From JBJENW01 sp051880395 (GTDB lineage: Bacteria; Bacillota; Clostridia; Lachnospirales; Lachnospiraceae), in assembly GCA_051880395.1 (NCBI GenBank), contig JBJENW010000338.1, forward strand, positions 1 to 6,876: DNA of 6,876 nucleotides, in the 5' to 3' direction. This document shows positions 1-5,952 of the stretch, one piece after another. A program made the translations under genes and the position numbers. The notes under the pieces are model-generated. The model worked only from the letters and a program-made list of their open reading frames with translations. It was not told the origin of the DNA and ran no database searches. Each line of letters starts with the position of its first letter. Within the stretch, counting starts at the first letter, position 1.

Positions 1-49
1 TCCGTTTTGACCAAAGAATTAATTTGCCTTAAACAGAGGTACTGAACAG

Positions 50-574
50 TTACGTTTTTAAATTAATTTTAACACTTCCTGCTTGTGAAGGCATGAATGC
101 CCCATCGCATGAAATCATATAGCGAATACAACCGTAATACTTCGTTTTTTCTGAGTAATTTCTTTTCTTAGAATTAGAACATAAAGAACAGTAATCGTAT
201 GTGTCTCCAGGAACCAGAACTTCTTCATTCTTATATTTTTTAAATGTTATCTTACAAGTATCATTTCCATCATAATGTTTTATTTTTCCCATAGAAACAG
301 ATGGTTTTGTAGTTGCGTATGCCATCTTATATCCATAAAATCTACTTCTTGATGAAAAAACATTCTTTTTTTTAGACTTGCTATAGCTGTATTTTTCTAC
401 ATATTGAACTTTAAGCCAACAAGAAGAATATCCTCCCTCTGGAACTGGAAATAAGGCTGTTTTTGTCTTTTCTGCTGATAAAGTTTTTGTAGCAGCAAAA
501 ACTGTCGAAGTACTGCTCCCCAAAATCATTAATGATACAAATCTTCCCTCAGTATACATAAATTTATACGACAT
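50..574 (-). CDS. Secreted six-cysteine hypothetical protein, N-terminus possibly rearranged
   Basis: I do not recognise the family of this 174-residue protein. Residues 12-28 form a hydrophobic stretch ending in VFAA, a plausible signal peptidase I site, so a mature extracellular protein of about 146 residues is inferred. It is rich in Lys, Ser and Tyr and has six cysteines (52, 107, 129, 132, 149, 156), an even number that would suit disulfide bonding outside the cell. The N-terminus is odd: before the hydrophobic core it reads MSYKFMYTEGRF, with no Lys/Arg cluster, and no convincing ribosome binding site precedes the ATG at 574. A later ATG at 559 is possible. The gene starts 36 nt after the stop of the truncated agrB, so it may be translated from an agrB transcript. 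The weak start and unusual n-region suggest that its original 5' end was replaced when agrB was cut. No terminator is visible in the 49 bases downstream. Confidence 0.6.
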   Translation of the reverse strand: MSYKFMYTEGRFVSLMILGSSTSTVFAATKTLSAEKTKTALFPVPEGGYSSCWLKVQYVEKYSYSKSKKKNVFSSRSRFYGYKMAYATTKPSVSMGKIKHYDGNDTCKITFKKYKNEEVLVPGDTYDYCSLCSNSKKRNYSEKTKYYGCIRYMISCDGAFMPSQAGSVKINLKT

Positions 575-610
575 AATTATTCGTGATTCTGCCGCAATTT
601 AGCGGGTCTT

Positions 611-850
611 TTAGGTTGGACTGTTCGCATGATCTCCACCCGTTCGTTCGCGAAAACTACAGAACACAACCAGAAACACGATTGCCGGCAAAACTGTTTT
701 ATGCAAAAATGCGAAGAATAAAACAGATATCATACCAATGAATTTTCCAATCAATTTCTCCAAACCATAGAGATAAGCCTCTCGTTCTCCTTCTGCAATA
801 ATCCCATTTTCGATCATTTTTTCTGTTAAGCGTTTTACCATTTGTTCCAT
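611..850 (-). pseudogene. agrB: Truncated agrB (accessory gene regulator B, N-terminal part only)
   Basis: AgrB is a membrane cysteine endopeptidase that trims the AgrD propeptide and helps cyclise it into an autoinducing peptide. Family members are roughly 190-210 residues; this frame gives only 79. It has an amphipathic start, a first hydrophobic segment at about residues 34-49, a second at about 52-64, then the family signature RERTGGDHA with the catalytic His at position 74. In S. aureus AgrB the catalytic Cys follows the His by seven residues (His77, Cys84). Here it would be residue 81, but the frame stops after 79, and reading through the TAA does not supply a Cys. The start at 850 has an AGGAGG site (857-862) six bases upstream. 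The longer in-frame start at 946 runs through the operator and is rejected. No remaining agrB frame and no agrD follow. The product would be catalytically dead. Confidence 0.8.
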
Positions 851-868
851 ACTGTACCTCCTGCATAT

Positions 869-897
869 GGTATAACATAGAACAATTTTCAAAAAAA
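869..897 (-). promoter_or_regulatory. Possible activator-dependent promoter of agrB
   Basis: On the minus strand a TATACC hexamer (874-869) lies just before the AGGAGG of agrB. Seventeen bases upstream, where a -35 box should be, there is only a run of T (897-892). A recognisable -10 without a -35, placed 38 bases after two regulator half-sites, is what one expects of a promoter that needs a bound LytTR regulator. The hexamer assignment is by eye and could be wrong; the leader to the ATG at 850 would be very short. Confidence 0.35.
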
Positions 898-912
898 GCC
901 TCTTGGCATAAA

Positions 913-941
913 TCGACGGTAAATGACAAAATTCGACGGTA
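913..941 (-). promoter_or_regulatory. Tandem LytTR-type operator upstream of agrB
   Basis: The minus strand carries two identical 9-mers TACCGTCGA (941-933 and 921-913), exactly 20 bases apart start to start. LytTR-domain regulators such as AgrA bind direct repeats of about 9 bp centred on a GTT/GTC core, about two helical turns apart, so the pair fits an AgrA-type operator. It lies in the 244-base gap between the AgrC-like gene and agrB, upstream of agrB on the same strand. The likely ligand is the LytTR regulator encoded at 2373-3092. Binding is inferred, not shown. Confidence 0.65.
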
Positions 942-1094
942 GACATAACACGTTTTTCTTTTTATCCAGGATTTTTATTATTTCTTTTCTTATATGTAAA
1001 GATTTTTCATAACTATAAAATACGATTTCGCTTTACTAAACCACCAGCTTTTTAAAGTTTTTCCATTGCATTACTTCACTTTCCGATACTAGAA

Positions 1095-2372
1095 TTACGA
1101 ATGAAATGATGCTTCAAACAAAACCGTATAACAAATCCATTCTTCTTTTCGATCCACATGCACACTTTCCTGTCCACATGCATCTAAAATAATCTGGCAT
1201 GACGCTGCATCCAGCATTTGTTCTTTCCATTGCTCCAGATTCGGTTCCGGTAATTCTTTCGGATATGACAATTTCAAGGATATTACCAGATACGACCGTT
1301 CTTGCGTCAACTTACAATATACCTGTGTAGACTTATACTTCTTACAAAATCTGATTCCACTGCCCAGTACCGTACTAAGCAAGACCACTGCTTTTTCTTC
1401 CGACATAGGCAGAGTCGTAATTCTAGTGATTTCATAAATAAGCGTAATTCCTACTTTTTTTGCCTCCAAATACTGGTATGTCAATACCGTATTCACAGCC
1501 TCATTTGTAGTATTAAAAAAGTTGCTGTGGTATGCCAATTTTCGATCACAGTTTTCAATATAAGCCAAACCTCCGGAAACATCTTTCTTTTGTAAAAATC
1601 CTTTTACTTCACTTAATTCTTTTCGAAATTCCGCGGCTTTTTTTCGCTGCTGTTCGTAAGATTCCTGAATATATCGATATTCTCTTGCCTGATGCTCTGT
1701 TTGTTCTTGAATTAGTGACAGTTTCTTCTCCATTTCATTTCGTTTTATTGTATTTCGTAACAAAAAATACAACATAAAATTACCAAATAGTAATCCAATT
1801 GAGATTAAGCAGGCTGTATTCATCTTCACCTGTTTTTCGGATAAAATCTGTATACAGACAATTAATGAAAAGACAGGGAAAAATACAAACCCTCCCCACT
1901 CTCCTCTCGTAAGGCTAGTAGCTTCAACAGAAGCAGATTTTTTTTGACAAATCAAAAAAACTACTAGCAAGAATGCTAGCTTGCTTATTCCACCCAAAAC
2001 CACAAATTTCCACAATGGATGCACAGATGTGACATCCATTCCAAGCCCATTTAGTAAATAATAACAGGCTGCATCAACAACAAATCCCATAGTATAATAC
2101 CACATACTGAATAACAACATTTTCATCCATTTTCCCATGTATAAAAATCTAATACAAATCAGAATTTGCACAATCATCATACATGCTTTTATAACTATCC
2201 TATCTGAAAAAAATAGTGCTACCATCCAGAATAAAAAAGTCATCACGCAAAACACAATCGGCTTTACCCATCCCTTTTTCGGATATCTTTCCTCGAAAAA
2301 CGTTCCAAAAAACAACAGACAACTTCCCGCCTCTGCTGCCACTAACAATGCGGATATTCCCTGTACGCTCAT
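1095..2372 (-). CDS. AgrC-like membrane sensor with a degenerate kinase domain (probable pseudokinase)
   Basis: The protein is 425 residues, a normal length for AgrC-like GHKL sensors. The first 210 residues contain about six hydrophobic segments (roughly 5-25, 37-55, 60-77, 84-108, 122-142, 160-205), then a helical linker, then a C-terminal domain aligned to the GHKL kinase fold. The key residues are gone. The family motif R-x-x-R-H-D-F-K-N-H-L corresponds to RKKAAEFRKEL (243-253), with Ala247 in place of the phosphoacceptor His. The Asn box NLLDNAIEA is matched by TVLGSGIRF (334-342). The GxGL box has no counterpart near 386-400. The start at 2372 directly follows the stop of the upstream regulator gene, with GGAG eight bases before the ATG, so translation is coupled. 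The frame is otherwise long and undamaged, so it looks maintained. It may still bind a signal or the regulator without phosphorylating it. Degenerate-domain assignment is by eye. Confidence 0.75.
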   Translation of the reverse strand: MSVQGISALLVAAEAGSCLLFFGTFFEERYPKKGWVKPIVFCVMTFLFWMVALFFSDRIVIKACMMIVQILICIRFLYMGKWMKMLLFSMWYYTMGFVVDAACYYLLNGLGMDVTSVHPLWKFVVLGGISKLAFLLVVFLICQKKSASVEATSLTRGEWGGFVFFPVFSLIVCIQILSEKQVKMNTACLISIGLLFGNFMLYFLLRNTIKRNEMEKKLSLIQEQTEHQAREYRYIQESYEQQRKKAAEFRKELSEVKGFLQKKDVSGGLAYIENCDRKLAYHSNFFNTTNEAVNTVLTYQYLEAKKVGITLIYEITRITTLPMSEEKAVVLLSTVLGSGIRFCKKYKSTQVYCKLTQERSYLVISLKLSYPKELPEPNLEQWKEQMLDAASCQIILDACGQESVHVDRKEEWICYTVLFEASFHS

Positions 2373-3092
2373 CTACTGCACTCCCATCTGCTGTATAAAA
2401 TAATCTTTCACCTGTCGATACTTCGAACGCGGTACCGGAAGTTCTGTTCCATCTTCCAGATACACCACATAATTCTTCACATCCCACACATACGCAAAAT
2501 TCACCAGATAACTTTTATGAACCCGGACAAACCCGTGCAAAGCCAGATCTTTTTCGATACGATCCAATGAATCACGAATCACCAAGGTCTGCTCTCTTTG
2601 CGTCCGATGAATGCGCTGGCTATGTTTCTGATTCTCTATATATAAAATCTCTTCCAGTGGAATCTCTATCTCACGCTGATTTACAACTACCTTTAAAAAT
2701 TGCGGCTGTGTACACAGCTTTTTTAAAATCGTATGCATACAGTCTTCCAGTGCCGGTTTCAACTGATCTTTTAATATATAGCGGACTGCCTCGACTTCAT
2801 ATCTCTGTATCGCATAATCCGCAAAAGAAGTGATAAACACAAGATACGCCGAACACTGCTTTTGGCGAATTCTTTTTGCCGTCTCTATTCCATTTAATTC
2901 CGACATGATCACGTCTAAAAAAATGATATCATAGGTATCTAGTTTTTCTTCATCCTGCAGCAGTTCCTCTCCTGACAGATAGCTTGTAAATGTATACATA
3001 TATCCCCGATCTGTCAGCCATCTGCTTACAATATCCGCAATCTCTTCCCTATATTCTGCTTCATCATCGCAAATCGCTATTTTTATCTCCAT
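2373..3092 (-). CDS. AgrA-like response regulator with LytTR DNA-binding domain
   Basis: The protein is 239 residues, the usual size for AgrA/VirR-type cytoplasmic regulators. The receiver domain (about 1-120) has every expected residue: acidic pair Asp9-Asp10 in ICDDE, phosphoacceptor Asp60 in FLDVIM, Thr88/Ser89 after strand 4 and Lys108 in ILKDQ. A LytTR domain follows (about 130-235), with EILYIENQ, FVRVHKSYLVN and LPVPRSKYRQV typical of the family. It should bind tandem sites such as those at 913-941. The ATG at 3092 has GGAG at 3101-3104, eight bases upstream, and lies inside the last 29 bases of the preceding ATPase gene; the AgrC-like gene starts on the base after its stop. The three genes therefore appear co-transcribed and translationally coupled. 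The regulator looks fully functional although its partner lacks a phosphoacceptor, so it may be phosphorylated by another kinase or act without phosphorylation. Confidence 0.9.
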   Translation of the reverse strand: MEIKIAICDDEAEYREEIADIVSRWLTDRGYMYTFTSYLSGEELLQDEEKLDTYDIIFLDVIMSELNGIETAKRIRQKQCSAYLVFITSFADYAIQRYEVEAVRYILKDQLKPALEDCMHTILKKLCTQPQFLKVVVNQREIEIPLEEILYIENQKHSQRIHRTQREQTLVIRDSLDRIEKDLALHGFVRVHKSYLVNFAYVWDVKNYVVYLEDGTELPVPRSKYRQVKDYFIQQMGVQ

Positions 3093-4803
3093 TCAAAAAC
3101 TCCGTTTCTCTCCCAATCAAAACTTTTTTCCCCTCGAAGGCAAATCCATATTTGTGTATATGCTCTTTTGGAATCCCCCGTTTGATCAGCTCTGCTTCAT
3201 ATTGTTTTTCTTCAATCTGCTGCAAAGCTGCCTGCACCGTTTCTTCCAGTGATGTTTCTTTTGTCTTTCGATATACTTTGAATTCTATAATGATTGCATC
3301 CGCATTTTTATCTTTCGGCTCTAACACCACATCATACCGTCCAAATCCGCTTTCGCGGTTCGATGTAATGATATAGGTGTCTGCGAGATCTACGATCAAT
3401 CCCAGTACAAATCCATGATAAAACCGTTCCGGCTGTAAACCGGATGGGGAACATCCAGTGTCAAAACTGCTGAAAATCTGCATGGAGACTCGATTCCTGT
3501 ATTCATTCATGGCATCAAGATCTCCCAACAGCAGCGCTTCTTCAAAATCATTGTAATCTGATTCTGCCTCGCTAAACCAGTCATGAACCATACCAAAAAA
3601 CATACGGTGTACTTCCTGATTTGTCAGGCAAAGATCATACAATGGTTTTCTACTAAGGCTGATTTCTTCCATTTTTTCATAGCCAAGCACTTTTAAATAA
3701 CCACTGACAAGTAAAAGACTCCAGATGGCAGACTCATTGTGGTCTAATTGATTATATACGATCTGTTCATCAATCGGACAACGGACGGTTTTTCCCTGCA
3801 ACAGCAGTTCGAATGTAGATTTTATTTTGCGGCTTCCTTCCCTGATCAGCTTTCCGACAAGGCTGTTACTGCTGGTATTTGCCCAGTAATCTGCGACATT
3901 TCCAGTATCCAGAAAATTTAAGATAGACCATGGATTGTAAATATCTTTTTGAGATCCAAATACAAAACCATCATACCATTGTTTCACTTCCTGCTTTCTC
4001 TCTCCGTATCCATATGCATCCAATGCCCGAAAAACTTCTTTCTCCGTAAATCCAAAGGCTGTGGCATACTCCTCCGATGTAGTTGTCACCACTTTCAAAT
4101 TATTGAGATCCGAAAAAATGGACTCTTTACTCACTCTGGTAATCCCTATCATCACTCCTCTTGCCATATATGGATTCGTTTTAAATGTCGAATTAAACAA
4201 ACTTCTGGTAAAATACACCAGTTTGTCCCAGTATCCATCCACATATGCCTCCTGCATCGGGGTATCATATTCATCTAACAAAATAATGACTTTTTTTCCG
4301 TAATAGCGGCACAGATAATCAGAAAGCTGGTACAAAGCGCTCGTGATATCACAGTCATCTACATCCACTGACAAGATCCGATCAAAATAAGCTCTGTCTG
4401 CATCCGTTAACACCTCACTATCTTTCAGAAAGATACATTTGATATACAGATTTCGGATGATCTGACAGATTTTTTCCCGTGTCGTGCGATAATCCGGTTC
4501 TTTTATCCTCGCAAAAGATAAACTGATCACAGGATAGGTTCCCTGCAGATTCCTATATTTTTCTTCCTTCCAGATGAACAGTCCCTCGAACAAGTCTCCA
4601 CGATCTGCATAATCCACAGAAAAGAACTGCTCTAACATACTCATATTTATTGTCTTTCCAAAGCGGCGTGGGCGGTTGATCAATGTCACACTATCTCCGC
4701 TTTCCCACCATTCTTTGATAAATGCTGTTTTATCAATATAAAAAAGATTTTCTTCTCTGAGTTCTTCAAAGCTCTGAACCCCGATTCCCACTGTTTTTGG
4801 CAT
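3064..4803 (-). CDS. AAA-ATPase-like / PD-(D/E)XK nuclease family protein
   Basis: This 579-residue protein matches a common clostridial and Bacteroidetes architecture: an N-terminal AAA-ATPase-like domain and a C-terminal PD-(D/E)XK nuclease-like domain (the PF09820/PF08011 type, from memory). Visible motifs are IGVQSFEELREENLFYIDKT at the N-terminus, the modified P-loop RPRRFGKT (44-51), a Walker B LLDEYDTP (175-182), TRVSKESIFSDLNNL (222-236), and YDGF/YNPWS (277-293). The nuclease core follows: GRYDVVL with Asp491, IIEFKV with Glu507 and Lys509, and the helix Gln528/Gln529-Tyr535. All catalytic positions are present. The start at 4803 has GGGAGGG (4811-4817) seven bases upstream; the ATG at 4809 is one base from that site and is rejected. 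The cellular role of the family is not established. It is first in a probable operon with the agr-like regulator, and its last 29 bases overlap that gene in another frame. Confidence 0.9.
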   Translation of the reverse strand: MPKTVGIGVQSFEELREENLFYIDKTAFIKEWWESGDSVTLINRPRRFGKTINMSMLEQFFSVDYADRGDLFEGLFIWKEEKYRNLQGTYPVISLSFARIKEPDYRTTREKICQIIRNLYIKCIFLKDSEVLTDADRAYFDRILSVDVDDCDITSALYQLSDYLCRYYGKKVIILLDEYDTPMQEAYVDGYWDKLVYFTRSLFNSTFKTNPYMARGVMIGITRVSKESIFSDLNNLKVVTTTSEEYATAFGFTEKEVFRALDAYGYGERKQEVKQWYDGFVFGSQKDIYNPWSILNFLDTGNVADYWANTSSNSLVGKLIREGSRKIKSTFELLLQGKTVRCPIDEQIVYNQLDHNESAIWSLLLVSGYLKVLGYEKMEEISLSRKPLYDLCLTNQEVHRMFFGMVHDWFSEAESDYNDFEEALLLGDLDAMNEYRNRVSMQIFSSFDTGCSPSGLQPERFYHGFVLGLIVDLADTYIITSNRESGFGRYDVVLEPKDKNADAIIIEFKVYRKTKETSLEETVQAALQQIEEKQYEAELIKRGIPKEHIHKYGFAFEGKKVLIGRETEFLNGDKNSDLR

Positions 4804-4859
4804 ACACATACCCTCCCGTCTGGTCCTCTATTTCAAAATCCGGTCTTTCTCTCCTCTTT

Positions 4860-4888
4860 AGTATAACGGATTTTTCGCCAGATTACAA
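4860..4888 (-). promoter_or_regulatory. Sigma-A-type promoter of the ATPase/agr-like operon
   Basis: On the minus strand TTGTAA (4888-4883) and TATACT (4865-4860) are separated by 17 bases, close to the vegetative consensus. Transcription would start near 4853, leaving a leader of about 50 bases before the ATG at 4803. No other promoter is evident before the AgrC-like gene ends. It lies only about 18 bases outside the left end of the inverted-repeat element. Confidence 0.7.
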
Positions 4889-4940
4889 TTTCATTTATAT
4901 GTTACTGTTACGCGCATTTTTACGCTTTATATGGGTATAA

Positions 4941-4997
4941 GTGTGCGGACGGAACTGTATTGACCACCCGAAACTGTATCGACTCCACCACTCTTTG
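4941..4997 (+). repeat. Left outer inverted repeat (arm A)
   Basis: This 57-base arm pairs with the complement of 5840-5897, with about seven substitutions and one single-base indel. Shared blocks include GCGGACGGAACT, CGAAAC, GTATCGAC and CCACCACTCTTTG. Inside the arm are two direct repeats, GGAACTGTAT (4951-4960) and GAAACTGTAT (4970-4979), 19 bases apart. Similarity to the other end continues outward more weakly (4921-4940). Confidence 0.85.
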
Positions 4998-5010
4998 AAA
5001 AGAAGAGGGC

Positions 5011-5410
5011 GCGAAAAATATCTCAACGCAAGGAGTCCTATGCGGACGTTTCAGGGATTCGGCCAGGCACAGACCACGGGGCGGCAGCTTCCAGAGTGGC
5101 TAGACAGAAAGGAAGTCAAGTTCACGACGTGCAGATTTGCGATGCTTTATTTTTGCTGTTTTCCGAAGGTCAGACAGTCTGCACAAAGATGTACGCCAGA
5201 GTAAGATTCAAATGCGGATTCTTTCTCTGGCGTACATCTTTGCACAGCCGGTCCGCCAATCGGCAAAACAGTAAAGGCATCGCAAATCTGCCCGCCGGAA
5301 CTTACTATCCTTTTTGTCAAAGCCGCTCTGGAAGCTGCCTCCCCGTGGTCTGTGCCTGGCCGAATCCCTGAAACTGTGTATCGTAAACGGTTGGTTGAGA
5401 TATTTTTCGC
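5011..5410. repeat. Long imperfect hairpin B
   Basis: The two arms of about 200 bases fold back on each other. Paired blocks from outside in are: 5011-5027 with 5394-5410 (17 of 17); 5048-5096 with 5326-5374 (49 bases, one mismatch); 5131-5145 with 5277-5291 (15 of 15); 5184-5201 with 5225-5242 (18 of 18). The tip at 5202-5224 is itself nearly palindromic. Between the first two blocks lies an unpaired internal loop with different sequence on each side (5028-5047 and 5375-5393). The inner half has diverged with indels, so the arms have not been homogenised recently. On the minus strand the right arm stays open from about 5474 to 5208 and includes ADLRCLYCFADWRTGC; the left arm has lost the equivalent frame, so this may be a gene relic. 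Confidence 0.9.
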
Positions 5411-5579
5411 TGGGGAAGAGAATGGTGAAGCCGATACGTTTTGAAAAATCTAAAAACAAATGTATGGTTGTCATTTATACAAGGAATTAAATTTTACAGA
5501 CGTTTGTAAGTTTACGGATTCTAAAAATTTATGGTTAATCAAAAAAACGTTCCGATTGCAACAATTTTTCAACCAAAAA
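5411..5579. other. Central spacer between hairpins B and C
   Basis: This AT-rich stretch contains no gene I can support. Its two edges are related as inverted copies: the sequence leaving hairpin B rightward (from 5371) and the complement of that leaving hairpin C leftward (from 5612) share GAAACTGTGTATCG, a TGAGAT block and an ACGTTTT block about 60 bases further on. The symmetry centre of the whole element therefore falls in this spacer. Confidence 0.5.
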
Positions 5580-5824
5580 CAGATCTCAGCCTACCATCCC
5601 CGATACACAGTTTCCGCCCCTGGCAGGGCAGTTCCTCGCAAAAAACGATTCGGCGGGTGTAGGTGAGATCCTGTTCTTAGAGTGCCTTACGCTCGAAGGC
5701 TCTCCTGAGAGTGTTAGGCACTCTTAGAACATAGCTCACCGGAACAGGAGCCGTGTTTTTTGCGAGGAACTGCCCTGCCAGGGGCGGAAACGTCCGTATA
5801 GGCATCCCCACAGGCTAAGATCTG
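5580..5824. repeat. Long hairpin C with perfect 37-bp stem block
   Basis: The outer stem is 5580-5592 with 5812-5824 (12 of 13). The main stem, 5610-5646 with 5755-5791, is a perfect 37-bp inverted repeat. The tip is a separate hairpin, 5674-5694 with 5706-5728, built on TTCTTAGAGTGCC and its near complement. Between outer and main stems lies an unpaired loop with different sequence on each side (5593-5609 and 5792-5811). The perfect main stem contrasts with the diverged inner part of hairpin B. If transcribed from either strand this would be an extremely stable RNA structure. Confidence 0.9.
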
Positions 5825-5839
5825 TTTCCCCAAGCCCCC

Positions 5840-5897
5840 CAAAGAGTGGTGGGGTCGATACCGTTTCGAGTGGCCAACAAAGTTCCGTCCGCAACAC
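5840..5897 (-). repeat. Right outer inverted repeat (arm A')
   Basis: This is the inverted partner of 4941-4997. The internal pair of direct repeats is less well preserved here: ATACCGTTTC (5858-5867) and ACAAAGTTCC (5877-5886), still 19 bases apart. Outward similarity to the left end (TTTATATGA, GTTACG) continues to about 5937, about 15 bases from the stop of the MutS-like gene. Confidence 0.85.
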
Positions 5898-5952
5898 TTA
5901 CGCTCATATAAAGAGTAAAGATATGAAAAATCGTAACAACTGCTTTTTCGTT

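Larger units (their letters stand above)
4906..5937. mobile_element. Nested inverted-repeat (fold-back) element, no credible intact gene
   Basis: The whole interval between the MutS-like gene and the ATPase promoter is an inverted-repeat structure of the form A-B-B'-C-C'-A'. Arms A/A' are clear at 4941-4997 and 5840-5897, and weaker similarity (TTTATATG, GTTACG) carries the match out to about 4906 and 5937. Inside are hairpin B (5011-5410) and hairpin C (5580-5824), separated by about 170 bases. Hairpin stems are more GC-rich than the flanking genes. Short open frames cross it but are interrupted or follow stem symmetry, and no transposase is present. Its right end lies about 15 bases after the MutS-like stop. 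Clear target-site duplications were not found, so the ends are approximate. It is best described as a non-autonomous fold-back or MITE-like element, or a large structured RNA/DNA element. The mobile label is inference from the terminal inverted repeats. Confidence 0.65.

Noticed and set aside
591..612. Plus-strand terminator CCGC-loop-GCGG followed by TCTTTT
   Set aside because: The stem is only four base pairs and no plus-strand gene precedes it.
611..946. Longer 111-residue start for AgrB
   Set aside because: It would begin beyond the operator and promoter and lacks a ribosome binding site; the ATG at 850 has AGGAGG at ideal spacing and matches the family N-terminus.
1036..1071. Small minus-strand frame MQWKNFKKLVV as a possible agrD remnant
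   Set aside because: It is only 11 codons, has a weak ribosome binding site and no thiolactone Cys or acidic tail, so an AgrD reading is unsupported.
4941..5666. Plus-strand open frames of 68-91 codons across the repeat element
   Set aside because: They follow hairpin arms, lack ribosome binding sites and show no recognisable protein family.
4941..5897. Invertible (phase-variable) segment bounded by inverted repeats
   Set aside because: No recombinase gene is nearby, the repeats are imperfect over their length, and the recognised promoter lies outside the segment. Not excluded, but nothing positive supports it.
4941..5940. Group II intron, because of GTGTGCGGAC at the left edge and strong secondary structure
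   Set aside because: No domain V-like hairpin near the right end and no reverse transcriptase; the inverted-repeat symmetry of the whole element is not an intron feature.
4891..5945. Target-site duplications flanking the element
   Set aside because: Candidate repeats around GTTAC at both ends belong to the inverted repeat itself; no direct repeat of flanks was found by eye.
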